This document shows, in pieces, positions 7,373 through 16,301 of a stretch of 64,000 nt of DNA. Within the stretch, counting starts at the first letter, position 1. Every line of letters begins with the position of its first letter. The DNA lies in NCBI GenBank assembly GCA_000733915.1, contig JPOM01000001.1, positions 2,482,001-2,546,000 of the forward strand, read 5' to 3'. The translations under genes and the position numbers were made by a program. Under the pieces are notes generated by a model. That model made no database searches, had not been told where the DNA came from, and saw only the letters and a list, made by a program, of their open reading frames with translations. This stretch comes from Caulobacteraceae bacterium PMMR1 (GTDB lineage Bacteria > Pseudomonadota > Alphaproteobacteria > Caulobacterales > Caulobacteraceae).

Positions 7373-7999
7373 TCAGGGCGCGGACGTCAGCACCCGGTCG
7401 ATGACATGGATCACGCCGTTGGTGGCCAGGATGTCGGCCTGGAGCAGATTGGCGTCGCCGACCGTCACCGGGTTGGCCGTGCCGTTGATGGTCAGGGGCT
7501 TGTTCGCGACCGTCGTGACCTGACCCGCGGCCTTGCCCTGGAACTCCGCCGAGGTCACCCGGGCGTGCAGCAGGTGATAGGCCAATAGCGGCTGCAGCTG
7601 GGACGGCGTCTTCAGGAGGGTGTCGAGCTGGCCCGCCGGCAGGGCCGCAAACGCCGCGTCCGTCGGCGCGAACAGCGTCAAGTTGGAGGTCTTCTGCACC
7701 ACCGAGGTCAGGTTGGCGGCGTCCAGCGCCTTCAGCAGGGTGGTGAACCGGCCGGACGCGCGCAGGGTCGCCACCATGTCGCTCTGGGGCGTCGGCTGGA
7801 CGATGGGCGTCCAGGCCTGTGCCGCAGGCGCCGCGGCGGGGGTCGCAGGCGCGGCCTGGGCGGGGGCGGAAGTCACAGGCGCGGGCTGGGCGGGCGGGCT
7901 CGCCGGCGAGGTCGGGGTCTGGGCCGCGACCGTCCCGGACAGCAGGGCGGCGGACAGCGCAGCGAGCATTACGGGGGCGATCAGGCGGGCGGCGGTCAT
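7373..7999 (-). CDS. Secreted fasciclin (FAS1) domain protein
   Basis: A 208-residue exported protein: signal peptide (about residues 1-27, ending in TVAAQ), a Pro/Ala/Thr-rich linker (about 28-65), then one FAS1 domain. The domain shows both hallmark blocks, 'NLTLFAPTDAAFAALP' (H1 motif) and 'NGVIHVIDRVL' (H2 motif). FAS1 domains act in adhesion or cell-surface interactions. The ATG at 7999 has a GGAGAG ribosome binding site 6-7 bases upstream, which favours it over an ATG at 8014. It ends next to the convergent glycosylase gene. Confidence 0.9.
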   Translation of the reverse strand: MTAARLIAPVMLAALSAALLSGTVAAQTPTSPASPPAQPAPVTSAPAQAAPATPAAAPAAQAWTPIVQPTPQSDMVATLRASGRFTTLLKALDAANLTSVVQKTSNLTLFAPTDAAFAALPAGQLDTLLKTPSQLQPLLAYHLLHARVTSAEFQGKAAGQVTTVANKPLTINGTANPVTVGDANLLQADILATNGVIHVIDRVLTSAP

Positions 8000-8344
8000 C
8001 GGGAGGCTCTCCATCGGCGAGGGTCGAGGCGGGACGCGCAAGCGCGGCGCAAGGGCGCGGCTGCGCCCCGGGCAAAGCCTCAAGCCAAGCTGGAGGTTCC
8101 CGGGCGCGCGCAGCGACTGCCGATACCTAGAGCGGGTGCGCGAGGCAACTTCCGCGCCGCCTGGCCGGCTGCCTTGGCGACCCACCGCCAGCCGCGAGCC
8201 GTCGCCATGAGCCTCATCGCGTCCGAAGACCCGTTCCGCCTCCAGAGCGGCGCTAAGGGCCCAGCCCGCCCCGATCACGACGATGCGCCCCCTGACCACG
8301 CGCGGCGGAGCGAGCCCGCCGGCGCGCCCCCGCCGATCTCGGCG
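8000..8344. other. Gene-free stretch, possible decayed sequence
   Basis: About 345 bases between the fasciclin gene start and the fused pseudogene. I see no confident gene. On the minus strand a short frame reads 'GRIVVIGAGWALSAALEAERVF' across about 8220-8290, which resembles the start of a dinucleotide-binding fold but has no supporting continuation. It may be the remnant of another gene deleted here. Confidence 0.3.
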
Positions 8345-8762
8345 ATGGAGAATTTCCTGGGCGCGCTGCACATGGTGATCCGCATCCCCGGCCGCCCGCC
8401 GCTGCGCCTGGAGACGGATCGGGTCCGCGCCAAGCCGGCGGTCTCGCCCAACCTGTCCTTCATGATCGGCCAGACGGCCATCGGCCTGGGGCTCTGGGGC
8501 CTGTTCTTCCCGCGCGCCGTGAAGCGGACCTTAGGCGTGAGGGCGTCCGCGCCTGTCGTCGCGGCCCTGTTCGGCCAGCGCGAACTCTGGAGCGGCGCGC
8601 GGCTGTTCGTCGATCCGACCCGCACCGACGTGCTCTGGGCGCGCGTGGCGGCCGACGTCGCCGACCTCGGCGTGCTCTGCGCCCTCGCACGGCCGGACAA
8701 CCCCAAGCGCGGGAACGCCCGCCTGGCGCTGGGCCTGGTCGCTGCGATCACCGCGCTCGACG
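8345..8762 (+). pseudogene. 5' part of a DUF4267-like membrane protein, fused to adh
   Basis: The reading frame from the ATG at 8345 encodes a small membrane protein with helices such as 'MIGQTAIGLGLWGLFFP' and 'ALFGQRELWSGARLFVD' and 'NARLALGLVAAITALD'. This resembles the four-helix DUF4267-like proteins in which an aspartate-rich loop follows a 'RE' motif. It never reaches its own stop: at about 8759-8767 it continues in frame into the middle of a zinc alcohol dehydrogenase. The family name is a tentative match. Confidence 0.5.
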
Positions 8763-9858
8763 CCATCGTGCGCGTCACCTCGACCTGCATCTGCGGGTCG
8801 GACCTGCACCTCTTCGACGGCCTGGTGCCCACCATGTGCGCCGGCGACGTCATGGGCCATGGGCCCATGGGCGAGGTCGTGGAGGTCGGCCCGGAAGCCA
8901 AGGCCAAGGGGCTGAAGGTCGGCGACCGCGTGGTCGTGCCCTTTCAGACAACCTGCGGCGAGTGCGAGCAGTGCCTGAAGCAGAACTCCTCGCTCTGCCA
9001 GACCAGCAACCGCAACGCCAACCTCGCGCAGACCTTCTGGGGCGACACCTGCGCGGGCCTGTTCGGCTATTCGCACATCACCGGGGGCTATGCGGGCGGG
9101 CAGGCGGAGTACCTGCGCGTGCCCTTCGCGGCCACCACCCTGGTGAAGGTCCCCACGACCGGTCCGGACGAGCGCTGGCTCTTCCTGTCCGACATCGTGC
9201 CCACGGGCTGGCAGGCGGCCAAGCAGGCGGACATCCAGCCCACCGACACCGTCGGGGTCTGGGGCTGCGGCCCGGTCGGGCTCTTCACCATCAAGTCGGC
9301 CCTGGTCCAGGGCGCGCGGCGCGTCATCGCCATCGACGAAGTGGACGAGCGGCTGGCGAAGGCGCGGTCCATCGGGGCGGAGACGCTGGACCGGCGCGAG
9401 GCGCACAACGTGCTGGACGCCGCTCGCGAGATGACCGGCGGCCATGGCCCGGACAAGACCATCGACGCAGTCGGGATGGAGGCGCACGGCCCGACCAAGC
9501 TCCTGTCCCTGGTAGACAAGATCCAAACGGCGCTGAAGCTGGAGACTGAGCGGCCGATCGCGCTGCGCGAAGCCATCCAGGCCTGCAAGGGCGGGGCGTG
9601 GTGTCGGTGTCCGGCGTCTATGGCGGGCTGTCCAACATGATCCCGATGGGCGCGATCGTGAACAAGGGCCTGACGCTGCGCAGCGGCCAGACGCACGTGC
9701 GGCGATGGACCGACGACCTGATCCGCCGCATCGACGAGGGCGAGATCGACCCGACCTTCGTGGTGACGCACACCTCGCCGCTGGGCCGCGCGCCGGAGAT
9801 CTACACGACCTCCCGAGACAAGAAGGACGGCTGCATCAAGGTGGTGCTGAAGCCCTAG
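8763..9858 (+). pseudogene. Zinc-dependent alcohol dehydrogenase, truncated and frameshifted
   Basis: From 'AIVRVTSTCICGSDLHLF' onward this is a typical medium-chain zinc ADH: catalytic-zinc Cys, 'GDRVVVPFQTTCGECEQC' structural-zinc cysteines, and the Rossmann 'VWGCGPVGLFTIKSA'. About 30 N-terminal residues are missing, replaced by a membrane-protein fragment. The usually invariant GHE motif reads GHG ('MGHGPMGEV'), so a key glutamate is lost. Near 9585-9597 the frame breaks: 'AIQACKGG' must jump frames to continue as 'VVSVSGVYGG' and then to the C-terminus at 9858. The break equals one missing base beside a G-run. Almost certainly non-functional. Confidence 0.8.
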
Positions 9859-9898
9859 CCGCGCGCCCCGCCAAGGCCAGGCCTGCAGCGCGGCGCCT

Positions 9899-11470
9899 TC
9901 AGGGCAGGGGAACCGTCGCCTGCAGGGTCGGCGGGCGGCGCGCGTGGGTCGCCTGCTCGAAGGCGTAGGCCAGGCCGATCAGCCGCGCCTCCGACCAGGC
10001 GGGTCCTACGAAGATGAGCCCGAGCGGCAGCCCCGCCACATCGCCCATCGGAACCGTCAGCGATGGGTCGCCCGACACCGCCGCCAGGCTCACCGCCGTG
10101 CCGCCGCCGGTGTGGTCGCCCGTCACCCAGTCCGTCATCCAGGCCGCGCCATAGGTGGGCGCGATGAGGGCGTCGACGCGATTGTCGCGCAGCAGGCGAT
10201 CCACCCCGTCCGGCCCCGCCAGCCGTCGCGCCGTTTCCCGCGCCTTCACCGCCTCGGGCGCGTCGCCCCCCGCGGTCTTCTCCGCCGCCTCGAACTTGTC
10301 CTGGCCGAACAGCGCCAGCTCCGCCCTGGCGTGCGCCCGGTTAAAGGCGATGACGTCGGCCAGAGTGCGCGTCTTCACCGCGGGCGGCGTCTTGGCGAGG
10401 TAAGCATTGAGGTCGCTCTTCAGCTCGGCGGTGAGCGCCGTGTCCTCCGCCTTGCCGAGCGCGCCGAGGTCCACGCCCGGCTCCTTGATCTCCACCAGCT
10501 CGGCGCCGGCGGCGCGGAGCGCGGCGAGGGCGCGGTCGAACACCGCGTCCACCTTGGGATCGAAGCCGGCGGCGAAGCGCAGCACGCCGAGCCGCTTGCC
10601 GCGGAGCGCGCCGGGGTCCAGCGCCTTGGTGTAGTCCCCCCTGTGACGGTCCGCCTCGGCGCTCTGGGCGTCCGCAGCATCGGAACCGGCCAGCACGGTC
10701 AGGAGCGCGGCGGCGTCGGCCACCGTGGTCGCCATCGGGCCGGCGGTGTCCTGCCAGTGGCTGATCGGAACGACTCCGGTACGCGGCACCAGCCCCAGCG
10801 TCGGCTTGATCCCGACGAGCCCCTGCACGGCGGAGGGGCAGTTGATCGAGCCGTCCGTCTCCGACCCGATCGCCGCCGGCGCCAGGCCCGCCGCCACCGC
10901 CGAGCCGCTGCCCGAGCTGGAGCCGCAGCTGTTTCGGTCCAGCGCATAGGGGTTGCGCGTGAGGCCGCCGACCGCGCTCCATCCGCTGACGGAGTAGCTG
11001 GAGCGGATGTTGGCCCACTCCGACAGATTGGTCTTGCCGAGCACGATCGCCCCCGCCGCCTTCAGCCGCGCGACCAGCGGCGCATCGCGCCCCGCCCGAT
11101 TGTCCTTCAGCGCCAGGGAGCCGGCGGTGGTCGGCAGGGGATCGGCGGTCTCGACGTTGTCCTTCACCAGGATCGGCACGCCGTGCAGCGGCCCGCGCAC
11201 GCGACCGGCCCGACGCTCGGCGTCGAGCTTCGCGGCCGCGTTCAGCGCATCGGGGTTCACCGCGATGACGGCGTGCAGGCGCGGGTTCAGCGCCGCGATC
11301 CGCGCCTCGTACGCCTTGACGAGCGCCACGGAGGTCGTGCGCCCCGACGCCAGGGCCGCCTGCGCCTCTGCGATCGAGGTGGGCGGCGGCGCTGGCGGAG
11401 CCGCCAGCGAGGGCGACGCGGCCATTGCGCCTGCTGCGACCGCCAGGGCCTCCCTCAACGTCCGCCCCAT
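9899..11470 (-). CDS. Amidase signature family protein, exported
   Basis: A 523-residue amidase. The Ser-cisSer-Lys triad is visible: 'PILVKDNVE' (Lys), the Gly/Ser loop 'GSSSGSGSAVAAG', and 'IGSETDGSINCPS' with the nucleophile. An N-terminal signal-like sequence ('ALAVAAGAMAASPSLAA') suggests export. I chose the ATG at 11470 because GGAGG lies 5 bases upstream; ATGs at 11482 and 11485 and a TTG at 11503 are alternatives. Homologues hydrolyse diverse amides, and exported ones in Caulobacterales have no assigned substrate. An IS5-type element sits about 40 bases upstream of the start, so its original promoter may have been displaced. Confidence 0.9.
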   Translation of the reverse strand: MGRTLREALAVAAGAMAASPSLAAPPAPPPTSIAEAQAALASGRTTSVALVKAYEARIAALNPRLHAVIAVNPDALNAAAKLDAERRAGRVRGPLHGVPILVKDNVETADPLPTTAGSLALKDNRAGRDAPLVARLKAAGAIVLGKTNLSEWANIRSSYSVSGWSAVGGLTRNPYALDRNSCGSSSGSGSAVAAGLAPAAIGSETDGSINCPSAVQGLVGIKPTLGLVPRTGVVPISHWQDTAGPMATTVADAAALLTVLAGSDAADAQSAEADRHRGDYTKALDPGALRGKRLGVLRFAAGFDPKVDAVFDRALAALRAAGAELVEIKEPGVDLGALGKAEDTALTAELKSDLNAYLAKTPPAVKTRTLADVIAFNRAHARAELALFGQDKFEAAEKTAGGDAPEAVKARETARRLAGPDGVDRLLRDNRVDALIAPTYGAAWMTDWVTGDHTGGGTAVSLAAVSGDPSLTVPMGDVAGLPLGLIFVGPAWSEARLIGLAYAFEQATHARRPPTLQATVPLP

Positions 11471-11509
11471 CCCCGCCTCCATCATCCGCGCTTCGAATCT
11501 CAAGAGCCA

Positions 11510-11527
11510 GGCTCAAGACTCATTCAC
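11510..11527 (+). repeat. Left terminal inverted repeat of the IS5-type element
   Basis: An 18-base end sequence, paired with 12336-12353 at 14 of 18 positions. It overlaps the transposase stop codon at 11524-11526, which is common in compact IS elements. The exact outer boundary could be one base different. Confidence 0.6.
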
Positions 11528-12287
11528 AGCCAGAAGGACAGTAGCGCTGCAAGGGCGACGGCGGAGAGGAAGTTGGCCGCGAGCTTGTCGTAGCGGGTGG
11601 CGACGCGGCGGAAGTCCTTGAGCCTGCAGAAGGCGTTCTCGATCCGGTGGCGCTCTCGGTAGCGGTCTTGATCGTAGGCGATGCGGCGTTTGCGGGTGCT
11701 TCGGCCTGGGATGACCGGCACGGCTCCGGACTGCCGCAGCATCCGGCGGAGCGCGTCGGCGTCGTATCCCTTGTCGGCCAGCACGTAGCGGGCGCCTTGG
11801 GCGCGGGCGAGCAGGGCCGGCGCGACAGTAATGTCGGAGACGTTGCCCGGGGTCAGCGTCAGCGCGAAGGGGCGCCCGACGGTGTCGGTGAGGACATGAA
11901 CTTTGGTGGTCTGACCGCCGCGCGAGGGGCCGATCGCCTGCGCCCGCGCCCCCCTTTTCCGCCGAAGGCCGAGCGCTGCGCCTTGACGTAAGTGCTGTCC
12001 ACCGCGGTGCTTTTCGTCACCGCGCCGGAGGCGGCGAGCGCTTCCAGCAGCTGGATCCAGAACCGTCGGCGAGACCATCGGTTGAACCGGTTGTAGACCG
12101 TCGTGTGCGGGCCGTAGTCGCCGGGGCAGTCCTGCCAGCGGCAACCCACCTTCAGCACGTGGAGGATGCCCGAGATCACCCGCCGGTCGTCCACCCGCCT
12201 GGCGCCGGGCTGGTTCTGCGGCAGGTGCGGCTCGATCGCCGCCCACTGCTCGTCCGACAACCAGAACAGGCCCATGCCCCCCTCCAA
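11524..12287 (-). CDS. IS5 family transposase in two frames
   Basis: The first frame (12287 to 11859) has the N-terminal DUF4096-like domain 'LSDEQWAAIEPHLPQ' and 'GCRWQDCPGDYGPHTTVYNRF' and reaches the first catalytic Asp in 'STAVDSTYVKAQRSA'. The second frame carries 'AIGPSRGGQTTKVHVL', the second Asp in 'VLADKGYDADALR' and the Glu in 'RYRERHRIENAFCRLKD'. The frames join at an AAAAGGGGGG run near 11952-11961 by a -1 shift. IS427-group elements normally make transposase by such frameshifting, so this may be natural, though it has the same sign as other frame breaks in the window. Confidence 0.85.
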
Positions 12288-12335
12288 CGCCGCTCAGGGC
12301 GCCGGAATCATGATTTGCCCACCGGCCTCAAGCGC

Positions 12336-12353
12336 GTGATTGGGTTTGGAGCC
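12336..12353 (-). repeat. Right terminal inverted repeat of the IS5-type element
   Basis: The partner of the 11510-11527 end, read on the minus strand as GGCTCCAAACCCAATCAC. It lies about 50 bases upstream of the transposase start at 12287, leaving room for a promoter inside the element. Confidence 0.6.
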
Positions 12354-12616
12354 TAAGCCGCTGGGCGGCGACTGCAACGTCGGCATCGTCTTCCGACATG
12401 AAAAACTCAAAATGAGCGTGGGAAAGCGCGCTAAGCAGCTGAGTCCGCAACGTCAACTGTGGCCGCATCGCCACAATGACACGCGAGAGTCGCTTTTACG
12501 ACAAGATCGCAACGTGCGGACACGATCTTCGCAATTACGTCCCCTAGGGCCTGGGCGCGACGGCGGTTGCGGCCGCCGGCGGGTTCAGGCCCAGCATCAA
12601 GGGACGCTCAACGCTG

Positions 12617-14722
12617 ATGAAGACCGCCCTCTTCGGCGCCACCGTTCTCGCGGGCCTGTCGCTCGCCTCCTAAGCCGCCGCGCAGACGGCGCCGACGCCC
12701 GCCTCCGCCCCGACCGCGGTTCAGGAGGTCGTCGTCACGGGCTCGCGCATCCAGCGCCCGAACCTGGAACAGCCGACGCCGGTGACGACGGTGTCGCCGC
12801 TGCTGATCCAGAATGCAGGCACGCCGAACCTCGGCGATATCTTGAGCCAGTCGCCGGCGCTGGCCTTCACCGGCACGATCCGGGCGAACTCCAACAACTT
12901 CGGCAACGGCGCGGGCATTTCGTCCATCGACCTCAGGGGTCTGGGCGCCTCGCGGACTCTGGTGCTGGTGGATGGCCTGCGCCACGTGGCCGGCGACCTC
13001 ACCTCCAACGCGGTGGACGTGAACTCCATCCCCACCGCGCTTGTGGATCACGTCGAGATCGCCGGCTTGGACGGCGACTTCGACGTGCCCTACTTCCACA
13101 TCAAGTGGGACGGCGCGCTGAACTACGGTCGGACCGAGTCGCGATTCGTCAACAACAGCCTGATGATCACCAGCAACTTCGCCGCGGCGCTCGACTCGGT
13201 GAAGGACCCGGTCTCCGGCAAGCCCGTCTGCCGCACCCCGACCCCGTCTGCGCTGGACGGCTCGCCCTGCGTGCCGTTCAACCCGTTCGGCATCCAGAAC
13301 ACGCCGGCGGCGCTCGCCTATTCCTTCGGCAGCTTCCCGACGCGGGACTATCTGAGCCAAGAAGACGCCGTCCTGAACTTCCGTACCGACACCGGCAAGT
13401 TCTTCAATCTGCAGGGCGGCCCGGTGCAGCTCGCCTTTGGCGCCGAATATCGGATGGAGCGCACCTACGAGCGCAACGACCCGTTCCTGCTCTCAGGCAA
13501 GACCGAAAACCTCGCCAACAATTCGAGTGGTGGATACAACGTCGGCGAGGTCTATATCGAAGGCGACGCGCCGATCTTCCGCCACCAAGGCTTCTTGCTG
13601 GATGAGCTGAGCTTGAACGCGGCCTATCGTGGCGCGCAGTACAGCTTCGATAAGGTCGACTATGTGGACTCCTACAAGTTCGGCGGTGTCTATGGACCGT
13701 TCGCCGACCTCAAATTCCGTGGGACCTACTCCCGCGCGATCCGGGCGCCGAACATCACCGAGGCGTTCCTGCCGGCGAGCTCGAGCTACTTCAATATCAC
13801 CGACCCCTGCGACGTCACGAACATCGGGTCCAACGTCAACTACGCCAAGAACTGCGCCGCCGCGGGCATCCCGCCAAACTTTGCGGCGAACACCAACGCC
13901 TCCATCGTGGGCCAGACGTCCGGCAACCCCAATCTCGACACAGAGAAGTCTATCATCTACACGGGCGGGGTGGTGCTGCAGCCGCATTGGATCCCACGCC
14001 TGGCGATCACGCTTGATTACTATTCCATCAAGATCAAGAACGCGATCACCAACGTTGCAGCGCAGGACATCATCAACAATTGCTATGGCAGCTCCTCTGG
14101 CTTGAACCAGCAGTACTGCAGCCTGTTCACACGTGGCCCGAACCAACAGATTAACTTCGTCTCGACGACCTATGTCAATGCGGCGAAGTTATTCACCGAT
14201 GGCGTCGATCTGCAGGTCAACTATAACACGCCGGTTTCGGGCCTGACCTCGCGCTACGCCTACACGCGCTGGCTGAACGGACGTCTTGGCTTCGACATGA
14301 CGGTCAACTTCACCCATCACCTCGACTACTTCCCGTTCCAGGAAAACCCCAGCCAGCGCCACATCACTGCGGGCACGACCAACTTCCCGCATGTGAAGGG
14401 CCTGGCGGAGCTGAGCTACGTGCAGGGTCCGGTGCAGCTCGTCTGGACTACCCGCTACATCGGCCGCAGCGCCAATTACAATCTGGACTCCACCAGCGCG
14501 GATCGCTCGGAGGCCAACAACGCCCCGTTCGCGCCGCAGCGGTTCTACCACTCCATTGCCGTCCACTATCAGCTTGACCGCTTCTACAAGGGGGCGGAGG
14601 TGTTTGGCGGCGTCAACGACATCTTCGACGAGGATCCGCCCTTCCAGCTGATCGGGGCTGGCGCCGACCTCGCCTACGATCTCGGCCGCTACGCCTTCAT
14701 CGGGGTGCGGTTCCGCCAGTAG
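12617..14722 (+). pseudogene. TonB-dependent receptor, nonsense mutation plus internal deletion
   Basis: The ATG at 12617 opens a signal peptide (MKTALFGATVLAGLSLAS) that is cut by TAA at 12671-12673. The frame resumes as 'AAAQTAPTP' and 'VQEVVVTGSRIQRPN', the TonB box and plug start. The plug runs to 'TALVDHVEI' and then joins abruptly (about 13060-13070) to barrel sequence 'GLDGDFDVPYFHIKWD', so several hundred residues of plug and barrel are missing relative to the usual 900-1000 residues. The barrel C-terminus 'RYAFIGVRFRQ' with its aromatic strand is intact. Without signal peptide and full plug it cannot work as a receptor. Confidence 0.85.
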
Positions 14723-14740
14723 CCGACACGGTCTCGGGGT

Positions 14741-14780
14741 CAGGGGCCGTCCCGCGCGAGCAGGGCGGCCCTGCCTTTTT
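14741..14780 (+). terminator. Rho-independent terminator after the TonB receptor
   Basis: A GC-rich hairpin pairs CAGGGGCCG (14741-14749) with CGGCCCTG (14766-14773), with one bulged G and extra pairing inside, followed after GCC by TTTTT (14776-14780). It lies 19 bases past the pseudogene stop, which suggests the gene was once a normal transcription unit. Confidence 0.75.
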
Positions 14781-14836
14781 CAGGGCCCGGCTTAGGCGCC
14801 CTTGCCGGTTGCGCCGTTGCGGGCCAAGAGGGCCCT

Positions 14837-15562
14837 ATGTCGGCGACCGACGGCGCGCTCGTGCTTTTCTCAGGCGGGCAGGACTCCGCCACCTGCCTGG
14901 CGTGGGCGCTCGACCGCTTCGCGAAAGTGGAGACCCTCGGCTTCGACTACGGCCAGCGGCACCGGGCGGAGCTTAGCGTGCGTGCGCGCTTTCGCGCCGA
15001 CCTCGCCGCCGCCTTCCCCGGCTGGGGCGAGAAGCTGAGCGAGGATCATCTCCTCGACCTGACGGTGCTGGGCCAGGTCAGCGACACCGCGCTCACCCGC
15101 GAGACGGCCATTGCGCTGGGCGAGGGCGGCCTGCCCAACACCTTCGTGCCCGGGCGCAATCTCCTGTTCCTGACCTTCGCCGCCACCATAGCCTTCCGGC
15201 GCGGGCTGAAGCGGCTGGTGACCGGCGTCTGCGAGACCGACTACTCAGGCTACCCCGACTGCCGCGACGACACGATCAAGGCGCTGCAGGTCGCCCTGAA
15301 CCTCGGGACGGAGCGGCGGTTCGTGATCGACACGCCCCTGATGTGGCTGGACAAGGCTGAGACCTGGGCGCTGGCTCGCGATCTCGGCGGGCCCCAGCTT
15401 GTCGAGCTGGTCCGGACGGGCACGCTCACCTGCTACAACGGCGACGTCGAGCACATGCACCCCTGGGGCCTCGGCTGCGGCGCCTGCCCGGCCTGCGAGT
15501 TGCGCGCGCGGGGCTGGGCGCGCTATGCGGCCGCACCCGGCCCGCCGCCCCAAGAGCGTTGA
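14837..15562 (+). CDS. queC: 7-cyano-7-deazaguanine synthase QueC
   Basis: A 241-residue PP-loop ATPase: '[18 protein letters not shown]' is the ATP-pyrophosphatase loop, and the C-terminal zinc site is visible as a Cys in 'LTCYNGD' plus '[16 protein letters not shown]'. '[16 protein letters not shown]' is the conserved central motif. QueC converts 7-carboxy-7-deazaguanine to preQ0 on the way to queuosine. No queD or queE neighbours are present. The enzyme links logically to gluQ at 4848, which modifies queuosine in tRNA(Asp). Confidence 0.95.
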   Translation: MSATDGALVLFSGGQDSATCLAWALDRFAKVETLGFDYGQRHRAELSVRARFRADLAAAFPGWGEKLSEDHLLDLTVLGQVSDTALTRETAIALGEGGLPNTFVPGRNLLFLTFAATIAFRRGLKRLVTGVCETDYSGYPDCRDDTIKALQVALNLGTERRFVIDTPLMWLDKAETWALARDLGGPQLVELVRTGTLTCYNGDVEHMHPWGLGCGACPACELRARGWARYAAAPGPPPQER

Positions 15563-15624
15563 CCGGCAGCGTCGACCGGTTCAGGCCCGGGCGCGCGTGA
15601 TCACCCCTGCCGGAGCGCCGCCCC

Positions 15625-16230
15625 ATGATTGTCCGTCGCCGCCTGCTGGCCGCCGCCGCCCTCCTGGCTCTTGCCGGGCCGCCGGGCCTGGGCCGCGCAG
15701 AGGCGCCCAAGCCGCGGGTGGAGATCAGGACCCGCTATGGCGCGATCGTGGTGGCGCTGGAGACCGGGCGCGCGCCCCTGACCTCGGCCAACTTCCTGCG
15801 CTACGTGGACGCCCACGCCTATGACGGCGGGCTCTTCTTCCGTGCGGCGCGCACGCCGAGCGTCCCGACCGAGGGCACGATCGTCGGCGGCCCCAACCCG
15901 AAGACGCACCCCTTCCCGCCCATCGCGCACGAGCCCACGACCAAGACCGGGCTGAAGCACGTGAGCGGCACGATCTTGCTCGGCCGCTTCGAGCCCGGCA
16001 CGGCGACGAACAACTTCTTCATCTGCGTAGGAGCCCAGCCCTATCTCGACGCCCATCCGGGCGCCAAGGGCGACAACCTGGGCTATGCCGCGTTCGGCGA
16101 GGTCGTCTCCGGCATGACCGTGGTGCGCAAAATCCTGGCGGCGCACACGGACGCCAAGGCGCCCTTCAAGGACCAGCGCGGGCAGTGGCTGAAGCCGCCG
16201 GTGACCATCGTCAGCATGCGCCGCCTCTGA
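15625..16230 (+). CDS. Exported cyclophilin-type peptidylprolyl isomerase, divergent
   Basis: A 201-residue protein with a signal peptide (RRRLLAAAALLALAG...GRAEA) and a cyclophilin fold: 'VEIRTRYGAIVVALE', 'TSANFLRYVDAHAYDGGLFFRAAR', 'NNFFICVGAQPYLD' and 'NLGYAAFGEVVSGMTVV'. The block that in active enzymes carries the FHR..F.IQGGD residues reads 'RAARTPSVPTEGTIVGG', so the catalytic Arg is present-like but the Gln is not obvious. Isomerase activity is therefore uncertain, and a chaperone-like periplasmic role is possible. Confidence 0.82.
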   Translation: MIVRRRLLAAAALLALAGPPGLGRAEAPKPRVEIRTRYGAIVVALETGRAPLTSANFLRYVDAHAYDGGLFFRAARTPSVPTEGTIVGGPNPKTHPFPPIAHEPTTKTGLKHVSGTILLGRFEPGTATNNFFICVGAQPYLDAHPGAKGDNLGYAAFGEVVSGMTVVRKILAAHTDAKAPFKDQRGQWLKPPVTIVSMRRL

Positions 16231-16301
16231 GCGGCCTCGGGTTGACCGCCGCAGGGGCAGGCGTCTCTACTCGCCCCCGACCGCTCAAGGAGAGCCCCGC
16301 C

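Larger units (their letters stand above)
11510..12353 (-). mobile_element. IS5 family insertion sequence, IS427-like
   Basis: An element of about 844 bases with a single DDE transposase in two overlapping frames. The ends form an imperfect inverted repeat: GGCTCAAGACTCATTCAC at 11510-11527 and the complement of GGCTCCAAACCCAATCAC at 12336-12353 (14 of 18 positions match). Size and the two-frame layout fit the IS427 group of IS5. I could not identify a clear target-site duplication at the flanks (CCA on the left, TAA on the right). It lies between the amidase and a ruined TonB receptor gene. Confidence 0.75.

Noticed and set aside
8220-8300. A minus-strand 'VVIGAG' motif suggesting an FAD/NAD-binding protein start.
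   Set aside because: The motif has no correct glycine spacing (GAGWALSAAL) and no following domain, so it is at best a remnant.
12460-12480. TGTGGC-N6-GCCACA inverted repeat upstream of the TonB receptor as a regulator site.
   Set aside because: It is short and the gene downstream is dead; six-base arms are expected by chance at this GC content.
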